NCBI RefSeq assembly: GCF_005280585.1 | Contig: NZ_SZVO01000002.1 | Location: forward strand, 629,005-693,004 | DNA from: Dyadobacter frigoris | Lineage (GTDB): Bacteria > Bacteroidota > Bacteroidia > Cytophagales > Spirosomataceae | DNA length: 64,000 bases | Direction of reading: 5' to 3' | Shown here: in pieces, positions 9,163 to 19,675 of the stretch | Position numbering within the stretch: position 1 is the first letter of the stretch | How the letters are laid out: each line of letters begins with the position of its first letter | Translations under genes and position numbers: made by a program | Notes under the pieces: model-generated | Seen by the model: only the letters and a program-made list of their open reading frames with translations | What the model was told of the DNA's origin: nothing | Databases searched by the model: none

Positions 9163-9201
9163 ATCTGCTGTTTTAATAGTGTGATTACGTAAATATAACA
9201 A

Positions 9202-9232
9202 AAAAGGCATCCCAACAAGCAGGATGCCTTTT
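9202..9232 (-). terminator. Terminator after the GH20 hexosaminidase gene
   Basis: AAAAGGCATCC (9202-9212) and GGATGCCTTTT (9222-9232) form a perfect 11-base stem with a 9-base loop, followed on the minus strand by a T run. It lies 21 bases past the stop codon. Confidence 0.88.
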
Positions 9233-9252
9233 CAATATAAAACCTTTAAGCC

Positions 9253-10881
9253 TTACTTTTTAGCAGACCAATTGTACTGGAATTTATCATTGATCGGAGC
9301 GCCGAAATAGTTAACGCCTAAATAATCCAGACGTTTTTTGTGTATTTCCAAACGTTTGCTGAAATCAGCAAAATCTTTTTTGTCAGCAGCAGTCCAGCCT
9401 GTTTCGGCAATGGCAATTCCGCGAGGGAACACCATGTATTCAACATAATCTGATGTCGTCATATATTCTGTCCACACGTTGCCCTGAACACCCAAAATGT
9501 GTTTTGACTGTTCCGCAGTCAATTCTTTTGGTGTCGGATCGTATGAATACGATTCTGCAAGATCCGTAAATCCTCCGATTGCGATCGGCTGCGTTTTGGC
9601 ATCCGCCTGATAGTGATCCAGGTACACAAAATTATTTGGTGTCATAATCACATCATGCTCTTCTTTGGCAGCAGCAATTCCTCCTTCCGTTCCTCTCCAG
9701 CTCATTACCGTAGCATTAGGCGAAAGCCCGCCTTCCAGGATTTCATCCCATCCAATGATACGACGGCCTTTTGAGGTCACAAATTTATCAATGCGTTTGA
9801 TCACATAACTTTGTAAACCATGCTCGTCTTTAAGGTTTTCCTTTTTAATAAGATCCTGCGCAAAACGACTTTCTTTCCACTGCGTTTTCGGGCACTCGTC
9901 TCCACCAATGTGGATATATTTACTTGGGAAAAGATCAATGACCTCCGTTAAAACATCTTCCAGGAATTTAAATGTTTCTTCACGAGGCATGAAAACGTCA
10001 TCATAAACACCCCATTTCGTTCCAACTTCATAAATTTTGTCAGGATTATTTCCAAGTTTAGGATAAGCTGTTAAAGCTGCCAAAGCGTGACCTGGCAATT
10101 CAATTTCAGGGATTACATTCACAAAACGATCCTCGGCATATTTCAACACATCTTTGATTTCTGCCTGCGTATAAAAACCGCCATAAGGAGTCCCGTCATA
10201 TTTTTGGTCGCTGTAATGCCCCTTCATCGTTTCCTTACGTTTCGAACCAATTGTTGTCAATTCAGGATATTTTTTGATCTCAATTCTCCATCCCTGATCG
10301 TCAGTCAAATGCCAGTGAAACTGGTTTTGTTTGTGTAAAGCGATCAAGTCGATATACTTTTTAACAAATTCAGCAGGCATAAAATGACGGCCAACATCCA
10401 GCATCAATCCACGGTAAGAATAACGCGGAACATCTTTAATCGTAACATAAGGAACAACCCATTTTACGTTGCTAACAACTTTCGGACTGAAAACCTCAAC
10501 AGGCAAAAGCTGCAATAAAGACTGCATTCCGTAAAAAGCTCCTTTTGCAGTCTGCGCCTGGATTGTTACACCTTTTGGCGTTGACAATAATCGATAACCT
10601 TCTTCTCCCAAACTTGCGTCTGAAGATAAAACCAATGAAATATCACCCTTTCCTTTTACGGTTTTTAGAGAATATCCACTGGCTTTGTTGATTTGACCAG
10701 CGAGCATTTCTGCAACTTTTGTCCATTTTGCATCAGCCGGAGCTCCGATTTTAGATTTTGCCCCAAGCGTCCATTCTCCTTTTGCAACAAGCATCTGAGT
10801 TGGCTTTGGAATGATATTGGGCTGTGCCCAGGTTGTACAGAACCATAAGGAACAGAGTACTGTTAAAAGAAAGCGTTTCAT
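9253..10881 (-). CDS. GH20 beta-N-acetylhexosaminidase
   Basis: A 542-residue secreted enzyme that removes terminal GlcNAc or GalNAc from glycans or chitin fragments. Signal peptide ends near TTWAQ (residue 19). Residues 20-145 form the GH20 N-terminal alpha/beta domain; the TIM barrel follows, with FHWHLTDDQGWRIE near 195-210 and the catalytic pair D328-E329 in HIGGDECP. Substrate-assisted catalysis through the acetamido group is typical for the family. It is divergent from a TonB-dependent receptor gene 240 bases away, and it has its own terminator. Confidence 0.95.
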   Translation of the reverse strand: MKRFLLTVLCSLWFCTTWAQPNIIPKPTQMLVAKGEWTLGAKSKIGAPADAKWTKVAEMLAGQINKASGYSLKTVKGKGDISLVLSSDASLGEEGYRLLSTPKGVTIQAQTAKGAFYGMQSLLQLLPVEVFSPKVVSNVKWVVPYVTIKDVPRYSYRGLMLDVGRHFMPAEFVKKYIDLIALHKQNQFHWHLTDDQGWRIEIKKYPELTTIGSKRKETMKGHYSDQKYDGTPYGGFYTQAEIKDVLKYAEDRFVNVIPEIELPGHALAALTAYPKLGNNPDKIYEVGTKWGVYDDVFMPREETFKFLEDVLTEVIDLFPSKYIHIGGDECPKTQWKESRFAQDLIKKENLKDEHGLQSYVIKRIDKFVTSKGRRIIGWDEILEGGLSPNATVMSWRGTEGGIAAAKEEHDVIMTPNNFVYLDHYQADAKTQPIAIGGFTDLAESYSYDPTPKELTAEQSKHILGVQGNVWTEYMTTSDYVEYMVFPRGIAIAETGWTAADKKDFADFSKRLEIHKKRLDYLGVNYFGAPINDKFQYNWSAKK

Positions 10882-10976
10882 TTTGTCAGATTTAAGAATT
10901 CTTTATTAAAATAATTTAAAAACTATGCAAGTTAATTCAACTGCCAATTAAAATACTAGTGATCTTACTTTTTTTA

Positions 10977-10984
10977 TAATTTTG
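10977..10984 (+). promoter_or_regulatory. Possible -7 box for the TonB-dependent receptor gene
   Basis: TAATTTTG fits the Bacteroidota -7 consensus in the 239-base divergent region between the GH20 and receptor genes. The leader would be about 130 bases. No clear -33 match is visible. Confidence 0.28.
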
Positions 10985-11120
10985 TGCAATTAAAAACAAA
11001 ATATTACCGTTGATAATTTTAGCCTGCCATTCGCTTTAACAAGTATATTTCAGGCAGTTAGTACCTTTTAAGAATTTAGCATACAAACAATTCCTACCCC
11101 TGATAACTTTAAAAAATATA

Positions 11121-13550
11121 ATGTTTAAGAACTTTCCCCTTACTCAACGACTTCCGGCATTTCTATTTATGACGCTGGTTTTCACAAACATTTCCTTCCA
11201 AACTTTCGCTTCTAAGCGGTTTTCGAAACGTGCGCCGGATGGCGGAAAACTCATTGGAAAAGTAATTGAAGCTCCAAAAAATGAGGCTGTTAGTTTTGCC
11301 ACAGTGGCTATTTTACTGGCAAAAGATTCTACGGTAACAAGCGGTGCTATCACAGACGAAAAAGGTGTTTTTACAATTCCCGATGTAAAACCCGGAAATT
11401 ACATTCTCCGGATAACAAACATGGGTTACGAAACCCTTTTTGTCCCAAACATCAGCGTCGCTACGGAATCCAATATCACAGATTTGGGAACGCTTTCTAT
11501 TATTGTATCTTCTCAAAAACTGAATGAAGTTGTGATCAGAGGCGAGAAAGCGATGATCGTGGAAGATATTGACAAAAAGATGATCACAATCGGAAAGGAT
11601 ATGCTTGCGAGCAGCAGCAATGCCAGTGACCTTTTGACAAAACTCCCTTCTGTTTCGCTGGATGAAAACGGGAATCCGCAGGTTCGGGGAAAAGGAAATG
11701 TTATCGTTTTGATTGATGGAAAACCTTCAACGCTTTATGGCAGCGATCTTCCTACGGTCTTGCAATCTTTTCCGGCTGAGCTGATTGAGCGTATTGACGT
11801 TTCTACCACACCTTCTGCAAAATACGAAGGCGATGGTGCTTCCGGTGTTATTGATATTATTACAAAAAAGAATAAGATACGCGGACTTAACGGCGGTGCA
11901 CGGACAAGTCTTGGTTTGAAAAACAATAATAATGCATCCGGAAATATTAGTTACCGGGCCGGAAAACTGGGTTTAAATGCTTCCGTTAATGGGCAAAACC
12001 GCAACATGTTCTGGAAACGAAGATTAAACCGCGATAACTTTCTGGGAGATGAACCATCCCGACTGGAACAGCGCGGAACGGGAAATAATAAGAATAAAAA
12101 TCTTTTTGGCCGCTTTGGGGCCAATTACGATATCAACGATAAGAACAGCGTTGAACTTAGCGTAAATTACTCCCGTGATCAAAGTAAAACGAAAAGCGAT
12201 TTAGTTAATAATTCTGCACTTTTAACAGGCCAGGTACTCGATCATTTTGACAGAATTAACCAAAGCAAAGGCAATGGAAATAATTTGAGTACAAGTTTCG
12301 ACTACCGCCGGAAGTTCAGCAAAAAAGATGAGCTGTTGACTTTTACCGCAAATTATTCTGAGGGCCAATCTACAAATAATTCGATGTATGATCAGGTTGA
12401 TGATGTGGATAGCTTATCAAAATATCAGCAAAACATGCGGACAGGAAAAAGCAAAGCGCTTTTCCTGAATACGGATTTCACCTTACCTATTACTACGAAA
12501 GCTACATTTGAAGTGGGTTTCCGTACGCGTTTCAATACGAATGATAACACCAATAATTTTTATCTGCTGAATGCTGAGTCAGGAAATTTTGAATTTAATA
12601 ATACGATCAGCAATGTCTTCGGGTATAAAAATTCTATTTATACCGGATACATGAACTTCTCCCAGAAAACAGATCTCTGGGGTTTACGTGCAGGTTTGAG
12701 GTTAACGGATTCTGACCAGGAAATTGATCAGATTAGCGCCGGAAGAGATTTCTCGGTTAATTTCCTGACACTTTCTCCGTCATTGGCAATAAGCAGAAAA
12801 CTGGATGACAATTCCCTGATTAAATTAAATTACAGCCGGCGCGTTCAGCGTCCGGAAGCTGATTGGCTTAATCCTTACACTGACGTTTCTGATCCAAAAA
12901 ATATCCAGACAGGAAATCCAAATCTTCGTCCGGAATTTACGCACAAAGCAGAAATGGCTTACTCCAATTATGAAGAAAATGGCGGATGGGGACCATCACT
13001 TTTTATGGATTATTCGAATAATGCCATTACGCGTTTAAGAACAATCAACGCGGAAGGAATTTCACTTACACAATATGACAACATTGGAAAAGAGCTTAAT
13101 TATGGATTTGAAACTGACTTTTCACAAAAATTCGGTGATATTTTAAAGATCAATGGCAGCGGCAGATTTTTCAGAAGTGAAGTCGTTTCGGCGCTGGCTA
13201 ATATTGATAACCGTACATGGAGTTATTCAGGAAACCTGAATGCTTTTGTATCGCTGCCTCTTGATTTTAAAGCTTCGGCTTATGTTAATTATGAAGGTCC
13301 GAGAGCGATTGCACAGGGTACACGTCAAGGCGTTTTTGTGGCAAACATGGGAATAAGAAAAGATTTAATGGAAAAAAAAGCAACACTTTCTTTTAATATT
13401 CAGGACATTTTTCTCTCCCGCGCCTACAAAAGTCAGCTTGCTACTGATACCTATCTGCAAAATTCTTTATGGCAGCAAACAAACCGTTTGGTTAATCTGA
13501 CATTTCAATACCGGTTTGGAAAAATATCCATGAGTGGAGACGAATCCTGA
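11121..13550 (+). CDS. TonB-dependent receptor-like outer-membrane protein
   Basis: An 809-residue outer-membrane protein. It begins with a signal peptide (to about residue 30), then a carboxypeptidase-regulatory-like Ig domain (about 40-130, with GKVIEAPKNEAVSFATV), a plug domain (about 140-255, including SSNASDLLTKLPSV and VLIDGKP), and a beta barrel to the end. The barrel resembles the Bacteroidota OMP_b-brl_3 group, not the SusC group, and there is no SusD neighbour. Such receptors import siderophores, vitamins or peptides in a TonB-driven way; the substrate here is unknown. A hairpin terminator follows. Confidence 0.9.
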   Translation: MFKNFPLTQRLPAFLFMTLVFTNISFQTFASKRFSKRAPDGGKLIGKVIEAPKNEAVSFATVAILLAKDSTVTSGAITDEKGVFTIPDVKPGNYILRITNMGYETLFVPNISVATESNITDLGTLSIIVSSQKLNEVVIRGEKAMIVEDIDKKMITIGKDMLASSSNASDLLTKLPSVSLDENGNPQVRGKGNVIVLIDGKPSTLYGSDLPTVLQSFPAELIERIDVSTTPSAKYEGDGASGVIDIITKKNKIRGLNGGARTSLGLKNNNNASGNISYRAGKLGLNASVNGQNRNMFWKRRLNRDNFLGDEPSRLEQRGTGNNKNKNLFGRFGANYDINDKNSVELSVNYSRDQSKTKSDLVNNSALLTGQVLDHFDRINQSKGNGNNLSTSFDYRRKFSKKDELLTFTANYSEGQSTNNSMYDQVDDVDSLSKYQQNMRTGKSKALFLNTDFTLPITTKATFEVGFRTRFNTNDNTNNFYLLNAESGNFEFNNTISNVFGYKNSIYTGYMNFSQKTDLWGLRAGLRLTDSDQEIDQISAGRDFSVNFLTLSPSLAISRKLDDNSLIKLNYSRRVQRPEADWLNPYTDVSDPKNIQTGNPNLRPEFTHKAEMAYSNYEENGGWGPSLFMDYSNNAITRLRTINAEGISLTQYDNIGKELNYGFETDFSQKFGDILKINGSGRFFRSEVVSALANIDNRTWSYSGNLNAFVSLPLDFKASAYVNYEGPRAIAQGTRQGVFVANMGIRKDLMEKKATLSFNIQDIFLSRAYKSQLATDTYLQNSLWQQTNRLVNLTFQYRFGKISMSGDES

Positions 13551-13886
13551 TCTTTAAAATCATAAGTAACTAATAATAAGGGAAGAAGAGAATAATACTC
13601 TTTCTTCCCTTATTTTTTGTTTCAACAAAATAAAGGCCATCCATTTTTGCTTCGGCATTTGTTATTGTCGCGAAAGAATAAATCCCGACCAAACATATAT
13701 CCCCGATACGTTCAAAATTTAAAGTACGCAAGGCACTGGAACGGTTTTTGCCACTTGCTGCAATAAATATGGTATTTTTACTTTTATCAGTATAAACAAG
13801 ATAATCAGTCCAATATTTTTGGAATTTCAGGTTACTTATATAGATAATAGCCGTAACATATTTATAACTTAACACAACCCGTTCAA
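13551..13886. other. 336-base gap with a terminator and a doubtful ORF
   Basis: The gap holds the receptor gene's terminator (13575-13614) and the upstream region of the next gene. On the minus strand a 101-codon frame (13570-13875) is open, but it has only a GTG start at the far end, its last codons run through the terminator, and no family is recognisable. It may be a decayed gene or chance. Confidence 0.5.
13575..13614 (+). terminator. Terminator after the TonB-dependent receptor gene
   Basis: AATAAGGGAAGAAGAG (13575-13590) pairs with CTCTTTCTTCCCTTATT (13598-13614) with one bulged base and a 7-base loop, then a T run to 13618. It lies 24 bases past the stop codon. Confidence 0.88.
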
Positions 13887-14603
13887 ATGAAAAGATTCAT
13901 CGGAATTTCACTTGCTATATTTTTAGCTTCTGCATCAATTTTTGCCCAAACCAGAATTCCTGCTGACACTATTTTTGATAATTATTACAAAGCAACTGGT
14001 GGGAAAGCACTTTGGCAAAATATAAAAACATATAGTCTTAAACGAAGCTACACTTCGGCCACCACGACGCCTTACACATCCAGCGTAGCTGTTTCCATGG
14101 CCGACAACTCGGTATACAAGTCTAAAACCATTATGAACCGCGCCTTTGTGTATACGATGAAAGGTGCTGATGCATGGGTTAAAGTGCCACTTGGAAATAA
14201 GGTGGATGTAAAAGATCTGAGTCAGGCAGAAAAAGACGCCATGAAATATGAAATGTACGAAAATCTGGTTCCTTTCATAGATTACCAAAACCGCGGATTT
14301 ATTGCAACTACTGTTGGCACTGAAACAATAAATGGCGTAGCTACTAACCAGGTTGAATTGCAGGGAAAAGGAGTGAAATATAATTTGTATTTCGATGCAA
14401 AAACAGGTTTGCTTACCCGCCAGAAAGAAACACTTGCAGGTGTAGAAACAGTAACAGACTTCTCCGGATATACCAAATCAGCTTTTGGATTGCTTTATCC
14501 TGCCAAACTTGTTGAAATAAACAATGTTGATAAAAAACCGCTGAGCGTTACATCTTCCATATCAATTAATGATGCTGTTAGCCCTGAATTATTCAAACGC
14601 TAA
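13887..14603 (+). CDS. LolA-like exported protein
   Basis: A 238-residue exported protein with a signal peptide ending near SIFAQ (residue 20). The start of the mature part, DTIFDNYYKATGGKALWQNIKTYSLKR cut short here to its pattern NYYKATGGKALW, is typical of Bacteroidota proteins called outer-membrane lipoprotein-sorting protein: a helix with ATGG, then a half barrel of beta strands. LolA-fold proteins bind lipid chains in the periplasm. It is 140 bases upstream of tamB, separated by a long hairpin, so it may or may not be in the same transcript. Ligand and role are unknown; it is not an obvious duplicate of the gene at the left edge. Confidence 0.72.
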   Translation: MKRFIGISLAIFLASASIFAQTRIPADTIFDNYYKATGGKALWQNIKTYSLKRSYTSATTTPYTSSVAVSMADNSVYKSKTIMNRAFVYTMKGADAWVKVPLGNKVDVKDLSQAEKDAMKYEMYENLVPFIDYQNRGFIATTVGTETINGVATNQVELQGKGVKYNLYFDAKTGLLTRQKETLAGVETVTDFSGYTKSAFGLLYPAKLVEINNVDKKPLSVTSSISINDAVSPELFKR

Positions 14604-14623
14604 TTATTATTTGTAGATAATGC

Positions 14624-14670
14624 CATGAGTAGTATATTGTTCTGTATTGACAGATAATGTACTACTCATG
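14624..14670 (+). repeat. Long hairpin between the LolA-like and tamB genes
   Basis: CATGAGTAGTA (14624-14634) and TACTACTCATG (14660-14670) are a perfect 11-base inverted repeat. Inside it TCTGT and ACAGA can also pair, so the stem nearly closes. No T run follows, so it is either a weak terminator or a structured or protein-bound site 74 bases before tamB. Confidence 0.55.
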
Positions 14671-14743
14671 TGATTGTAAAACCAGTCATTAAGAAAACTT
14701 CACCCATCCTGCTTCGTTGAAATGGATGGAATAACTTTAAAGA

Positions 14744-17700
14744 ATGAAGAAAGCACTAAAAGTATTGGCAATAATAATACTGACAGTTTTAATTCTGATT
14801 GGTGTGTTAATATGGGGTATCCAAACGCCTGCCGGTCAAAACTTTCTGACTACACAAGCAAATGATTATTTGCGCAAAAAATTAAAAACCAAACTTAATG
14901 TAGAAAAAATACGATTCGACATTCCCGATTGGATTGTGTTGGAAGGCGTTTATTTTGCGGATCAAAAGGGTGACACTTTGGTTTCAGGAAAAATGCTGCG
15001 TGTTGATATGGACATGTATTCGCTGATCAAAGGAAATGTTGGGATTAATAAAATTGAACTGGAAGGCGCAGTTGCCAATATTCACCGGACCTTGCCGGAC
15101 ACTGTTTTCAACTTCCAGTTTATCGTTGACGCATTTGCCAGTACCGATCCTGCGGCTCCCGTTGATACTACCTCCAAACCTTTGGAAATGCGTTTGGACA
15201 AAATACTTTTGAAACAAGTCCGGCTGTCATACAAAGATGCGGTTATCGGAACTGATGCGGACGCAAACATCGATTCTGCTTACGTTTCATTTGATAAATT
15301 CAACCCAACACTTTCCCAATACCACCCGACCAAAATTGCACTTTATAACAGCGCAGCAAAACTTCGGATGTACAAAGCCCTGGTTGTTGATACGCTCGTT
15401 ACGCCTTCAAATCCTGCCGATTCACTGGATTTGAAACTTGGGAACGTGGACATATCAAAGTTCAACTGGGTTTTCACGGATGAAACTTCCGGCTTAAACA
15501 ATGGTATTACGGTCGGTACTTTGAAAGGTAAGATCAACAGCATTTACATGGGAAGTCAACGCGTAAATGTTGAAAGTGTACTTATTGAAAACATGACGGC
15601 TTATGCTGAATTTGCTAAAAAAGCAACTTCTAAAACCAGTCCGCCGGCTGCCAAACCAGATACCACGGAAACTCCAGGCTGGTTTGCGGTTGTAAAAGAT
15701 ATTAAAGTAGTCAATACAGGTTTGCGCTACGACGATTTCAATTCAAAACCAATCGCAAAAGGCCTTGACTACGCGCATTTAAATGTGAAGAAATTAAATG
15801 TTGACTTAAAGGATTTTCTTTTCTCAGCCGATAACATTACCGGAAAATTAACAAAGAGCTCTTTTGAAGATAAAAGTGGATTTAAAGTATTGGCACTTCG
15901 AACGGATTTTGGCTATGGTGCCAAACAAACCTATCTGCGAAAACTTTATTTTCAAACACCGAAAACACTTCTCAGAGATGAATTGACTTTACGTTACAAC
16001 AATATCGATGATCTTACCAAAAATTTAAACAAGGTTAAAATCCGTCTGAATCTGAAGGATACACATCTTGCTTTCTCTGATATTTTATTGCTAGTGCCCG
16101 ATCTTGAAAAAACACCGCCCTTCGATAAAGAGCCAAATGGCGTTGTAAAAGGCTCCGGCCTCGTTACGGGATCTGTGGATGATATGCTGATTTCAAAAGC
16201 GCGTTTCAGTATGCTTGACGGAACGGTTTTAAGTTTGGATGGACGAATTCGCGGGTTGCCTGATGCTGATAAATTATCGGCCGATATGACGATTAACGAA
16301 TTGTCTTTTACAAAAACTGACTTAATGAAAATGCTTCCGGACAGCGCCTTACCTTCCGGTATTGAGCTTCCTGAAACAATAAAAATCACCGGGAAAGTGA
16401 ACGGCTCTATGACGAACCTTACACTGACCACCAACATCAACACTTCTTTTGGTAACGGTACATTTACCGGAAACCTTCAAAATATCACAGATAGTATCAA
16501 AGCCAAATATGACGGCATGTTAAGCTTTACCGATTTTGATATGGGTAAAATGCTGAAACAGCCTTCACAGCAATTAGGAAAATTAACACTTTCAACGCAA
16601 TTAGCAGGGATTGGCTACACGCCATCCAAAATGAAAGCGCGGCTGAACGGAACGATCCAAAGTGCTGATATACAAGGCTACGTCTACAATAACCTGACAC
16701 TAAAAGGTGATATAGACCATGGACTGGCAAATCTTGAGGCCAACATGAAAGACGAGAATATCGGTATTTCTTTGAGCGGACAAGCGGATCTTTCAAAAGA
16801 ATTTCCAAGCGTGAAAGGTGAAGCGCAGATTGATCATATGGATTTAACGGCTCTTCATCTTTATAATGATTCTCTAAAGGTTAAAGGAAATATTAAAATA
16901 GACATGCCGTCTACCAATCCGGAAAATCCGCTGGGAACAATCGCTGTCACTGATCTTTTGTTAACGCATCACAAAAGGCCGGTCAGTATTTCTGATATGA
17001 CGGTACTATTGACTGATACGGCCGACAATAAAAGAGCAACGATAAAATCACCGTTTTTGAACGCGAAGCTGGAAGGAAAATTTGTTTACACAGAAATTGC
17101 AGATGCGATTTTAACGGAGACCAGCAAACATTTCGCAGTTCCAGGCCTTACCTACAAGCCTGTTACCAAACCAACTAATTTCACTTTGGACGCGGCCCTT
17201 ATGGATCATCCGCTTTTCAAAATATTTGCTCCACAACTAACGGAACTAAAACCGGTTGTTCTTCACGCCGAATTAAACAATCAACAGGATTCTACGGTCA
17301 TTGCTAACCTTAGCATTCCCTTGGTAGAATATGACAGCATCCATACTGAGAAGGTACTCGTTAATTTGAGCAGTGTAAAGGAAAAAGCAGTGATGAATGC
17401 CTACGTTGGTAGTGTTCAAACAGGCGGTTTCCGAGTTCAGAATGCTTCGCTTAAAACGGATATTGCTAAAAATGATGTGAAGTTTAATTTCATGGTGAAA
17501 GATTCGGTAAATACCGATCGTCATGGAATTAACGGAGATCTCGCACTGGTTGACAATCGTTATCAGTTACGTTTACGTGAAGGGTTATTAATTGATTACA
17601 AAAAATGGGCAACTGATAGCGAAGGTTATGTGCAATACGCACCTGATAGTGTTTTGGTTAAAAATTTTGTTATTCGTAGCGACTATCAATCTCTCACGAT

Positions 17701-19675
17701 CAACTCTTCGACTGATGCGCCAAATAGTCCGTTGGATATAACTGCTGACAGTATTTCTATCGGCCAGTTTGTGGCACTTGCCACCCGCGATTCAACAATG
17801 GCTTCCGGTACTTTAAGCGGTAAGATTCTATTGAGTAATTATATGGTTTCTCCGGTTTATACAGGTCAGTTGTCGATTAACAATCTTGCCTTGATGAAAA
17901 TCCCTGTCGGTAATCTGGCCATTCGTTCAACCAATGAAACCGAAGACAGAATACGGGTTGGAATGACTTTATTAAGCGATAAAAACGACATGCGCCTTTA
18001 TGGAGCTTATCGTATAAAAGAGGAAAATCCTTTGGATTTCACTTTGGATTTGAAAAAATTCGGAGCAGAAACGGTTGAGGCTTTTAGTTTTGGACAACTT
18101 AAACGCGCTACCGGGAATCTTTCAGGACAGGCAAAGATTACAGGTTCAACGGATAGTCCGAAGCTAAATGGTGCTATCAACTTTGATGATGTTGCTTTCA
18201 ATGTTACCCAGCTTGGCGCCAGATATTCTTTGACCAACCAAAAAATCAATTTTAACGGTCAGGATATAAATTTCAATAATTTCATTGTTGCGGATTCTTT
18301 GAAACAACAATTGAAAGTTAACGGTAACATCAATATTGCAACGATTCCCGACGTGAGATATGACCTTAAAATTGACGCGAAAAACTTTACAGTACTAAGT
18401 TCAACCCAAAAAGAAAATGATCTTTTCTATGGGAAAGCAATTATTGACGCAAAACTGACGGTAAAAGGGAGAGGCAGCAACTCAATTGTGGATGGTAATG
18501 TAAAACTGGACCCGGAAAGTAATGTTACAGTTGTGATGTCCAACAATGCTACCGAAGCGGGTGATGCAAGTAAAGGTGTGATTGAATTTGTCGATATGAG
18601 CGAATTGGCAAAAGTCGAAAAAGTTGATTCGTTAGAAGCTGCCAAACAAATCGTTGTTGATTTTGCTTCTCAAATTTCGTTGGATATTGATGTCGATGAC
18701 AAATCTCAATTTACGGTAGTCATTGACGAACTGAATGGTGACAATATCAAACTGAAAGGAAATGCGAAGCTAAACACCGGTATTTCTCCTAACGGACAAT
18801 TATACCTGATCGGAGCTTATGATCTGACGCAAGGTTCCTATGATTTAACACTGCAAATATTAAAGAGAAATTTTGAAATCCGCAAAGGAAGCAACCTGAT
18901 CTGGACGGGAGATCCGATGAAAGCGGACCTAAATATTACTGCCGTTTATCCGGTTATGGTTGATCCCGGATCGATTGATAATAATTACAAAGGCGAAAGA
19001 AAAATTCCAATCGAAGTCCAGATTATCATTACAGGAAATCTTTCTACACCTAACATTACCTTCAACGTAGAACCTGGAACTGAGGCTCCTGAAAGTTTCA
19101 AAAATGATCTTATGAATCTGACATTTTGGAACGATATGAAACAGAGTCCTTCCGAAATGAACAAACAGGCCTTTGCCCTTTTGATCACAAATAAGTTCAT
19201 AACCGATCAGACTTCTTCAGGCTTTAATATCGGTTCAAGTGCCGAACAAATTGCACGTCAAAGTGTTAGCCAGTTGATTAGTGATCAGTTGAACAACCTC
19301 GCCGGAGACCTGGTCAAAGGAGTTAATCTGGATTTGAATCTTAATTCATCAACCGACCAGACGTCAGGTTCAAGAACTGATTTAAATGTTGGTTTAAGCA
19401 AAGCTTTCCTGAACGACAGACTAAAAATTTCAGTTGGAAAAAACTTTGAACTGGAAAGTAAATCTCAAACGCCAAGTTCATCCGAGGTATTTGACAATAT
19501 CGCGCTGGATTACTCCCTTAGCAAGGACGGAAGATATCTCTTCCGGGGATTTAGAAAAAACCAGTATCAGTCTATTCTGGAAGGATTTATTATTGAAACA
19601 GGTGTGAGTTTTATTATAACGGCCGACTACGATTTGTTCCGTGAAATTTTTCAAAAGCAAAAAAATGAGAATTAA
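14744..19675 (+). CDS. tamB: Translocation and assembly module TamB
   Basis: A 1643-residue protein with one N-terminal membrane anchor (about residues 5-27) and a very long periplasmic region of repeating beta strands, the AsmA/TamB type. The C-terminal TamB domain (DUF490) covers about 1250-1640, with YDLTQGSYDLTLQ and the late segment LNVGLSKAFLNDRLKISVG. TamB spans the periplasm and works with a BamA-family partner in inserting outer-membrane proteins; relatives are also linked to moving phospholipids outwards. The stop codon lies inside the start of the TamL gene, so the pair is translationally coupled. Length is normal for Bacteroidota. Confidence 0.93.
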   Translation: MKKALKVLAIIILTVLILIGVLIWGIQTPAGQNFLTTQANDYLRKKLKTKLNVEKIRFDIPDWIVLEGVYFADQKGDTLVSGKMLRVDMDMYSLIKGNVGINKIELEGAVANIHRTLPDTVFNFQFIVDAFASTDPAAPVDTTSKPLEMRLDKILLKQVRLSYKDAVIGTDADANIDSAYVSFDKFNPTLSQYHPTKIALYNSAAKLRMYKALVVDTLVTPSNPADSLDLKLGNVDISKFNWVFTDETSGLNNGITVGTLKGKINSIYMGSQRVNVESVLIENMTAYAEFAKKATSKTSPPAAKPDTTETPGWFAVVKDIKVVNTGLRYDDFNSKPIAKGLDYAHLNVKKLNVDLKDFLFSADNITGKLTKSSFEDKSGFKVLALRTDFGYGAKQTYLRKLYFQTPKTLLRDELTLRYNNIDDLTKNLNKVKIRLNLKDTHLAFSDILLLVPDLEKTPPFDKEPNGVVKGSGLVTGSVDDMLISKARFSMLDGTVLSLDGRIRGLPDADKLSADMTINELSFTKTDLMKMLPDSALPSGIELPETIKITGKVNGSMTNLTLTTNINTSFGNGTFTGNLQNITDSIKAKYDGMLSFTDFDMGKMLKQPSQQLGKLTLSTQLAGIGYTPSKMKARLNGTIQSADIQGYVYNNLTLKGDIDHGLANLEANMKDENIGISLSGQADLSKEFPSVKGEAQIDHMDLTALHLYNDSLKVKGNIKIDMPSTNPENPLGTIAVTDLLLTHHKRPVSISDMTVLLTDTADNKRATIKSPFLNAKLEGKFVYTEIADAILTETSKHFAVPGLTYKPVTKPTNFTLDAALMDHPLFKIFAPQLTELKPVVLHAELNNQQDSTVIANLSIPLVEYDSIHTEKVLVNLSSVKEKAVMNAYVGSVQTGGFRVQNASLKTDIAKNDVKFNFMVKDSVNTDRHGINGDLALVDNRYQLRLREGLLIDYKKWATDSEGYVQYAPDSVLVKNFVIRSDYQSLTINSSTDAPNSPLDITADSISIGQFVALATRDSTMASGTLSGKILLSNYMVSPVYTGQLSINNLALMKIPVGNLAIRSTNETEDRIRVGMTLLSDKNDMRLYGAYRIKEENPLDFTLDLKKFGAETVEAFSFGQLKRATGNLSGQAKITGSTDSPKLNGAINFDDVAFNVTQLGARYSLTNQKINFNGQDINFNNFIVADSLKQQLKVNGNINIATIPDVRYDLKIDAKNFTVLSSTQKENDLFYGKAIIDAKLTVKGRGSNSIVDGNVKLDPESNVTVVMSNNATEAGDASKGVIEFVDMSELAKVEKVDSLEAAKQIVVDFASQISLDIDVDDKSQFTVVIDELNGDNIKLKGNAKLNTGISPNGQLYLIGAYDLTQGSYDLTLQILKRNFEIRKGSNLIWTGDPMKADLNITAVYPVMVDPGSIDNNYKGERKIPIEVQIIITGNLSTPNITFNVEPGTEAPESFKNDLMNLTFWNDMKQSPSEMNKQAFALLITNKFITDQTSSGFNIGSSAEQIARQSVSQLISDQLNNLAGDLVKGVNLDLNLNSSTDQTSGSRTDLNVGLSKAFLNDRLKISVGKNFELESKSQTPSSSEVFDNIALDYSLSKDGRYLFRGFRKNQYQSILEGFIIETGVSFIITADYDLFREIFQKQKNEN

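Noticed and set aside
13570..13875. A 101-codon frame on the minus strand between the TonB-dependent receptor and LolA-like genes
   Set aside because: Only a GTG start, its end runs through the receptor gene terminator, and no family or partner is recognised. Kept only as part of the gap description.
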